Positions 59,166 to 64,000 of a stretch of DNA of 64,000 nucleotides are shown one piece after another. Both the position numbers and the translations under genes were made by a program. Source of the stretch: Anoxybacillus tepidamans PS2 (GTDB lineage: Bacteria > Bacillota > Bacilli > Bacillales > Anoxybacillaceae); contig NZ_JHVN01000005.1 of the NCBI RefSeq assembly GCF_000620165.1, forward strand, positions 1 to 64,000. The letters are read 5' to 3'. Position 1 is the first letter of the stretch, and each line of letters starts with the position of its first letter. Below the pieces are notes generated by a model. The model was not told the origin of the DNA, made no database searches, and worked only from the letters and a program-made list of their open reading frames with translations.

Positions 59166-60353
59166 TTATAGCTGTTTTCTTTCAACCCTCTCAAGCAGAC
59201 AGCAGTCTTTAAGAAGGGCTTCTTCTATCGTTTTAGGGAACGTCCATTTCTTCACGTACGCAATCGTTTGGCGATTCACCCAACGAACATACCCGAGGTG
59301 CTCTAACAGCTGCACATACTCATACACAGCTCTCGTATAATGGTACGTTCGTGCCAGCGGCAAATAGCGGACAGTAATTTTTTTCTCCTTCATTTTCTCT
59401 TTTATGCAATTATAAATGGAAGAAAGCGAGCATATTCCTCTTTTTTCTAAAAACAAAAGTATATACGTTTGCCAAATAAATGGAGGAGTCGCGAATAAAT
59501 AGCTATGTTGCAGCGGCCAGCCAGCTTCAGGCGGAAACAACGCTGGGGGACAGCGGGGATAAAAATCGGCGCAGATCGCTCGATTGATCTTGCCTCGGTA
59601 CAAGGGAAACGTTAAGCGCCATATTTTCTTTTGTTCTAGCCACTCGGACCAAAACACTGGCGGCAATGCCACAGAAGGGTAGGATAGAAAATCGGAAAAC
59701 TGAATATCAGATAGCTTTTCAATGACAGGAACAGAAAATGTATAATACGAAGAGAACGAAATGAATCGTGTCAGACGAATGAGTCGTTTCGTTCGGGGGC
59801 AATAGTAGAAAATGAGCGGTTGCGGAGAAATAGGGGAAATGTTTTGAGCAAACAACCAATGAAAACGGGAAAGCTTAAAGCGATACGGTGAAAGTTGCTG
59901 AAGATGCTGGGCTCCTAATACCCAAATCGGCCTAATCCCTGCTTTTTTGTATCGGCCATTGCGCTTGCAAAACAACGTCTCGCTAATGGTGGAGCATTGA
60001 TATTCAAGTGCATATACTTTTCCTTGTTCAATAATGGAAAGATCCGGCCGCTGTTGAATTTGGTGAAAATACAGCTCAAGTTGGGCACTGATGGATTGCT
60101 TTTGCAGCCAGTGAAAAAAATCGATTTTTCCTGCTGCATGGTACTGCGATTCTGCCTCTTGTTCTAATGCGCATGTTCCTTCTTTTTTATGCGCAAAATG
60201 GGGAGTTCTCTGATTTCCTAGCTTTAAGATTACTTCTTGTTGGCAAGCGGGACAAAAGAATGATTCATTTTTTCTTAATTTCACGAGCTGTGCTTTCGTC
60301 CACCCCTCTACAAGAGAAATTCGTTGTCCGTTTTTTAATAGCGCAACAAGCAA
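59166..60353 (-). CDS. coiA: Competence protein CoiA
   Basis: The protein, about 395 residues, begins with the CoiA zinc-finger module: SFFCPACQQEVILKLGNQRTP followed by HFAHKKEGTC. A nuclease-like region follows with RPDLSIIEQGKVYALEYQCS, giving the D...E-x-Q/K pattern, and a helical C-terminus. CoiA helps recombination during natural transformation. The TTG start at 60353 aligns with the start of Bacillus CoiA and follows GGAAGGAAGTGG; an ATG at 60422 has no site. Its neighbours mecA and pepF are also competence-linked. Confidence 0.85.
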   Translation of the reverse strand: MLVALLKNGQRISLVEGWTKAQLVKLRKNESFFCPACQQEVILKLGNQRTPHFAHKKEGTCALEQEAESQYHAAGKIDFFHWLQKQSISAQLELYFHQIQQRPDLSIIEQGKVYALEYQCSTISETLFCKRNGRYKKAGIRPIWVLGAQHLQQLSPYRFKLSRFHWLFAQNISPISPQPLIFYYCPRTKRLIRLTRFISFSSYYTFSVPVIEKLSDIQFSDFLSYPSVALPPVFWSEWLEQKKIWRLTFPLYRGKINRAICADFYPRCPPALFPPEAGWPLQHSYLFATPPFIWQTYILLFLEKRGICSLSSIYNCIKEKMKEKKITVRYLPLARTYHYTRAVYEYVQLLEHLGYVRWVNRQTIAYVKKWTFPKTIEEALLKDCCLLERVERKQL

Positions 60354-60435
60354 ATGAACCACTTCCTTCCACTTTAGTTCACTAAAAATAACGTTCGTTT
60401 CAATTGCACGAAATTCCTGCATGATCGCAACTAAA

Positions 60436-60467
60436 TAAAACGCCCAAAGAACCTTTTGAGCGTTTTA
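60436..60467 (-). terminator. Terminator after cls
   Basis: On the minus strand AAAACGCTCAAA pairs with TTTGGGCGTTTT (with wobble) and continues into TATTT. It lies just beyond the cls stop and before coiA. Confidence 0.7.
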
Positions 60468-61979
60468 TTATAACAATGGGGACAACAAACGAGAAATCGA
60501 CTCGACAACGCGGACAGGGAACGGCCGCTGTTTAAACATTTCATAATCGATCAAATTCGAATCCGTCAAATCATGCAGAAAATCGTCAACAAGCTTTTTT
60601 GTGCTTTCCGTATGATATAAAAAGGCGTTGACTTCAAAGTTTAAATGAAAGCTGCGCATATCCATGTTCGCTGTTCCGATCGAAGCAAGCTCCCCATCGA
60701 CAATGATAACTTTGCTATGTAAAAACCCTTTATGATATTCGTAAATCTTTACTCCCGCCTCTAATAGCTCCGGGAAATACGAACGTGAGGCATAAAACAC
60801 AATTTTTTTATCAGGCCGTTTTGGTGCCAAGATGCGAACATCGATGCCGCTTAATGCTGCTACTTTCAAAGCGGTAAAAATATCTTCGTCTGGCACAAAA
60901 TACGGCGAAGCAATCCAGATCGACTTTTTCGCCGATGTAATCATAGCAAAAAATAAATGTTTAATGACTTCCCACTCTTGATCAGGACCGCCGGCAATCA
61001 GTTGCACGCCTCCTTTTTCACTGTTGGAAATAAGCGTTGGCGACAAATAGTTTAACGTCAACAACGTCTCACCAGTCATATAGTACCAATCTTGCAAAAA
61101 AATAAGCTGGAGCGTTCGAACCGCTTCCCCGCGAATCCATAAATGTGTATCCCGCCAAAATCCGAAATACTCATTTTTTCCTAAATACTCGTCCCCGATA
61201 TTCAGTCCTCCTACAAATCCAATCGTTCCATCAATGACAATGATCTTTCGATGATTGCGGAAATTAATTTTATTGTTTAAAAACGGAAGAGTGACAGGAG
61301 AGAAAGGAACCATTTCTACTCCGGCATCGCGAAGTTCTTGAATATATGTTTTCGACAGCTTCCAGCTTCCAACGGCATCATAAAGAAAACGGACGTGGAC
61401 ACCTTTTTTCGCTTTTTCAATTAAAATCTCTTTTAATTGTTGCCCCACTTCATCATGACGGACGATATAATATTCCAGATGAATATGGTGAACGGCTTTT
61501 TGCAGCTCCTCAAAAATGGCGGAAAACGTTTCTTCCCCGTTCGTTAATACCTTTGTTTCTGTTGCTACGGACACAGGGCTTTTTCCAAAGCGGTGGGCAA
61601 GGCGAAGAAGCGGCTGCTGATGCTCGCCCATTTCATGCACGCTTTCAATAGATGCATCCCGCTGTCCCTCAAATTTTAAAAACATTTGCTCATCAAGCAT
61701 TGCTTTCTTTTTGAACAGGCGATGCTTGCGATAATTTCTTCCAAACATGAGATAAAAGAAAAAGCCAACAAGCGGAAAGCTTCCTAGTACAACGAGCCAC
61801 GTCAACGTTTGAGCTGGACGCCGATTTTCCAGTGAAATGACAAAAGCAATAAAAATGACCGAACAAGTGGTCAAAAGGCTGAGAGAGCCGAGAAATCGCC
61901 CCTCCCAATGATCTTTTGTAAAAAACAAAAAAACGCTAAGAAAAAAAATGAAAATAAGTACTCGCAACGTATTTCTCAA
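60468..61979 (-). CDS. cls: Cardiolipin synthase
   Basis: The 503-residue membrane enzyme has two N-terminal hydrophobic segments (LIFIFFLSVFLFF and LTTCSVIFIAFVIS, then TLTWLVVLGSFPLVGFFFYL) and two phospholipase D motifs: NFRNHRKIIVIDG and GFLHSKVIIVDGELASIGTAN. It joins two phosphatidylglycerols into cardiolipin. The start is TTG at 61979, with AGGGTGAAAG upstream. It lies between mecA and coiA, an arrangement seen in other Bacillaceae though not in B. subtilis. Confidence 0.94.
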   Translation of the reverse strand: MRNTLRVLIFIFFLSVFLFFTKDHWEGRFLGSLSLLTTCSVIFIAFVISLENRRPAQTLTWLVVLGSFPLVGFFFYLMFGRNYRKHRLFKKKAMLDEQMFLKFEGQRDASIESVHEMGEHQQPLLRLAHRFGKSPVSVATETKVLTNGEETFSAIFEELQKAVHHIHLEYYIVRHDEVGQQLKEILIEKAKKGVHVRFLYDAVGSWKLSKTYIQELRDAGVEMVPFSPVTLPFLNNKINFRNHRKIIVIDGTIGFVGGLNIGDEYLGKNEYFGFWRDTHLWIRGEAVRTLQLIFLQDWYYMTGETLLTLNYLSPTLISNSEKGGVQLIAGGPDQEWEVIKHLFFAMITSAKKSIWIASPYFVPDEDIFTALKVAALSGIDVRILAPKRPDKKIVFYASRSYFPELLEAGVKIYEYHKGFLHSKVIIVDGELASIGTANMDMRSFHLNFEVNAFLYHTESTKKLVDDFLHDLTDSNLIDYEMFKQRPFPVRVVESISRLLSPLL

Positions 61980-62013
61980 TGACTTTCACCCTAACTGTTC
62001 TAAATTATCGAAG

Positions 62014-62047
62014 AAAAAGCCGATTTCAGCTGTTGAAATCGGCTTTT
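62014..62047 (-). terminator. Terminator after mecA
   Basis: AAAAGCCGATTTCA pairs with TGAAATCGGCTTTT around a 4-nt loop, with T-rich flanks; the mecA stop overlaps the stem. Confidence 0.85.
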
Positions 62048-62729
62048 ACTTTAGAGGAAAATGTTGAGCCAGTGTCGCTAAGGCGTTGTCACTAATAATC
62101 TCTTTTCCGTATTCTTCTAATCGATAAATCGTTAATTGCGAATCAATTCCATACTCAAGCAATAGGCTTAACCAGTTATCAATTTCGTGCTCTGTATACG
62201 TCTCGTCAAATTCAACAAATAAATAATAGCGTCCTTCAAATTGGAACAAACGGTTCCCTACGTGTGTAAAATCAGCGCGATGAGCCAGCGAAATCAAGTC
62301 CTCAATATCTTTGAAGAAAATAGTAAAATGAAGGACCTCATCCTCGTCTTCATCCTCATCTGTTAATATATCATTGCCACGCTGTACGTGAAAATGATGG
62401 TCAAGAATCTCTTCGATTTTATCGTCCACTGGAAACTCGCGTAATTTGTCTTCTGGAAGCGGAAGTTCCAATTTGCTGCCGTCTTTGGACAGTTGCGCTT
62501 TTGTAACGAGTACTTCCAATCCTTTATCAAGCGCTTGCACTTGAATCCAAAGCGGTCCTTCAAGCGAAAAATCGCCTTCGTTGTGAACTTCATCCATCAT
62601 TTCCCAGAATAATTCTTCGCTTCGTTCACGGTTATACCAAATTTCTTCGCGATCAAAGCCGCGCTCCTCTATATCAACATAAGAAATATAAAACTTGACC
62701 GTATGTTCGTTGATGCGTTCCATTTCCAT
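62046..62729 (-). CDS. mecA: Adaptor protein MecA
   Basis: The 227-residue protein starts MEMERINEHTVKFYISYVDI and has REEIWYNRERSEELFWEMMD and DEDEDEDE in the linker before a C-terminal domain with HFTIFFKDIEDLISLAHR. MecA brings ComK and other proteins to ClpC/ClpP. The linker acid run and the C-terminal ClpC-binding domain are both intact. It is transcribed upstream of cls and coiA but separated by a terminator. Confidence 0.97.
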   Translation of the reverse strand: MEMERINEHTVKFYISYVDIEERGFDREEIWYNRERSEELFWEMMDEVHNEGDFSLEGPLWIQVQALDKGLEVLVTKAQLSKDGSKLELPLPEDKLREFPVDDKIEEILDHHFHVQRGNDILTDEDEDEDEVLHFTIFFKDIEDLISLAHRADFTHVGNRLFQFEGRYYLFVEFDETYTEHEIDNWLSLLLEYGIDSQLTIYRLEEYGKEIISDNALATLAQHFPLK

Positions 62730-62922
62730 TTGCCAACTCTCCCTTCTACAAGACTGAATTTGAAGGGACTTTTTTACCCCCGAAAGGCTATGCCTTGTAC
62801 TTCTATTTTATGATAAAAAACGCAAGAAGGGAAATAAAAAAACCCCCATTTTAAAAAAATAGTGATGAAATGAAACATGTCCTACTATAATGATGATGAA
62901 AAAGAGGAAAAGAGGGACATGA

Positions 62923-63594
62923 ATGACGAGCGACTATATAACTTCCATTCTTCTCATCATCGGCATCGATATCGTTCTTGGCGGAGATAATGCTGTAGTG
63001 ATCGCTTTAGCAAGCCGGAATTTACCCGAACATAAGCGAAATGCAGCGATTATTCTTGGAACATCATTAGCTATTATCGTTCGAATTTTGCTGACAGCAA
63101 CAGTCGTCATCTTATTAAAAATTCCATTTTTACAACTTATAGGCGGATGCATGCTGCTATGGATTTCTCTAAAACTTCTAATTCAAAAAGATGAAGCACC
63201 TGCACATATCCAGTCGGAAACTTCGCTTTGGAAAGCGGTGCAGACCATCGTGACAGCAGATATTCTCATGGGATTGGATAACGTCATTGCAATTGCTGGG
63301 GCAGCGGATGGTCATGCTTCTCTCGTCGTATTTGGATTCCTTTTTTCTGTTCCGATTATCATTTTGGGCAGCAAATTTATTCTTTATTCAATGGAGCGCT
63401 ATCCTTTTCTTATTTATGTCGGCGCTGCTCTATTGGCTTACACAGCGGGAAAAATGATCGTCGCGGAACAACGGGTTCGCCATTTATACGACAGAGTGAG
63501 CTCTTTATCATCCATCCTTCCATTTATCACTGCTCTTGTCATTGTGATTATTGGAAAAATAGTGAATGGACGGAAGCATCATCGTTGGACATAA
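62923..63594 (+). CDS. yjbE: TerC-family membrane protein, YjbE
   Basis: The 223-residue protein has about seven hydrophobic segments and the TerC metal motifs GGDNAVVIALASRNLP near the N-terminus and ADILMGLDNVIAIAGAADG in the middle, whose Asp-Asn pairs are conserved. TerC proteins move metal ions, often manganese out of the cell or to exported enzymes. Which metal YjbE handles is not certain. It ends at a shared terminator with the convergent spx gene. The ATG at 62923 follows GAGGGAC. Confidence 0.88.
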   Translation: MTSDYITSILLIIGIDIVLGGDNAVVIALASRNLPEHKRNAAIILGTSLAIIVRILLTATVVILLKIPFLQLIGGCMLLWISLKLLIQKDEAPAHIQSETSLWKAVQTIVTADILMGLDNVIAIAGAADGHASLVVFGFLFSVPIIILGSKFILYSMERYPFLIYVGAALLAYTAGKMIVAEQRVRHLYDRVSSLSSILPFITALVIVIIGKIVNGRKHHRWT

Positions 63595-63607
63595 AACTTG
63601 TGAGGAT

Positions 63608-63647
63608 AAAAAACTTCTACATGGAAAGCCCATGTAGAAGTTTTTTA
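63608..63647. terminator. Bidirectional terminator between yjbE and spx
   Basis: CTTCTACATGG (63614-63624) pairs with CCATGTAGAAG (63630-63640), preceded by AAAAAA and followed by TTTTTTA. It serves both convergent genes. Confidence 0.9.
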
Positions 63648-64000
63648 TTGATTTACAAGACGTTGTGCTTCGCGAAGCTGATAAGCACGCACTTTGCGCG
63701 GCAAAAAGCGGCGAATTTCATCTTCGTTATATCCAACTTGCAGCCGCTTCTCATCTAAGATAATCGGTCTTCTTAAAATACCTGGATATTTTTGGATAAT
63801 TTCATATAAATCCTGAAGCGGCAGCGACTCGAGATTTATATTTAGTTTTTGGAAAATTTTAGATCTAGTAGAAATAATTTCATCCGTTCCTGTCTCGGTC
63901 ATTCGTAAAATTTCTTTAATTTCCTCGATCGTCAACGGCTCGGAAAAAATATTTCGTTCAACGTAAGGAATATCATGCTGTTCTAGCCATGCTTTGGCTT
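63645..64000 (-). CDS. spx: Transcriptional regulator Spx (N-terminus outside the window)
   Basis: The frame is open to the window edge. It contains [35 protein letters not shown] and [20 protein letters not shown], which match Spx nearly word for word. Spx binds the alpha subunit of RNA polymerase and drives the disulfide-stress response. The N-terminal CxxC switch (about 13 residues) is beyond 64000. Its proteolytic adaptor SpxH is encoded at 55881-56765. Confidence 0.96.
   Translation of the reverse strand, partial: AKAWLEQHDIPYVERNIFSEPLTIEEIKEILRMTETGTDEIISTRSKIFQKLNINLESLPLQDLYEIIQKYPGILRRPIILDEKRLQVGYNEDEIRRFLPRKVRAYQLREAQRLVNQ

Noticed and set aside
1-64000. CRISPR array
   Set aside because: No series of regularly spaced identical repeats and no cas genes were seen; the only spaced repeats are the three iterons at 15227-15435, with unequal spacing.

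Overview
The window is chromosomal DNA from a spore-forming, probably thermophilic member of the Bacillaceae, most like Parageobacillus, Geobacillus or Anoxybacillus. This is inferred from protein resemblance, from the conserved Bacillus order spx-yjbE-mecA-coiA-pepF-yizD-yjbH-yjbI-yjbJ-yjbK-yjbL-yjbM-nadF-yjbO-prpE-fabI-cotO, and from the many sporulation genes with SigK-type promoters. No taxonomic search was possible.

Region 1 (1 to about 17.3 kb) is a mobile, defence-rich island that joins the core chromosome at a tRNA-Val gene. From the right it holds a tyrosine integrase, a primase-polymerase/helicase replication protein preceded by three iteron-like repeats and a large hairpin, a type I restriction-modification operon (hsdM-hsdS-hsdR), a reader-domain plus Mrr nuclease (type IV-like restriction), a YgjP-type metallopeptidase, a small membrane protein, a very AT-rich nuclease/helicase pair that I read as a Hachiman system (HamA/HamB), and the start of an insertion-sequence transposase. 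The left end of the island is not in the window.

Region 2 (17.5 to 31.4 kb) is core metabolism. It has the metI-metC operon under a SAM riboswitch, a 3-hydroxybutyrate dehydrogenase and GntP permease operon with a near-consensus sigma-54 promoter next to its PAS/AAA+/Fis activator, the yjcH-yjcG-yjcF genes, a metallo-beta-lactamase-fold hydrolase, and a UvrD-like helicase with a CoiA-like zinc-finger front end. A 141-nt nested palindrome of unknown nature lies between metI and the dehydrogenase gene.

Region 3 (31.4 to 48.1 kb) is a sporulation and spore-surface district. It contains spoVIF, a YjcZ-type micro-protein, a complete spoVA2-type operon (DUF1657, YhcN/YlaJ, SpoVAC, SpoVAD, SpoVAEb, DUF1657, DUF421) of the kind linked to spore heat resistance and germinant channel function, several unrecognised small or coiled-coil proteins, a ytcA-ytcB-ytcC-like nucleotide-sugar/glycosyltransferase operon, a CotS-like kinase-fold protein with a CotSA-like glycosyltransferase, and cotO. 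Several of these have promoters matching AC-N16/17-CATANNNTA, so many are probably made together in the late mother cell.

Region 4 (48.1 to 64 kb) is the conserved fabI-to-spx block: enoyl-ACP reductase, a RodA/FtsW-type glycosyltransferase, PrpE, pseudouridine synthase, NAD kinase, small alarmone synthetase, UPF0738, CYTH protein, lytic transglycosylase, truncated haemoglobin, the ClpXP adaptor YjbH/SpxH, PepF, CoiA, cardiolipin synthase, the ClpC adaptor MecA, a TerC-family membrane protein and the truncated 3' part of spx. SpxH and its substrate Spx, plus MecA, all lie within 8 kb.
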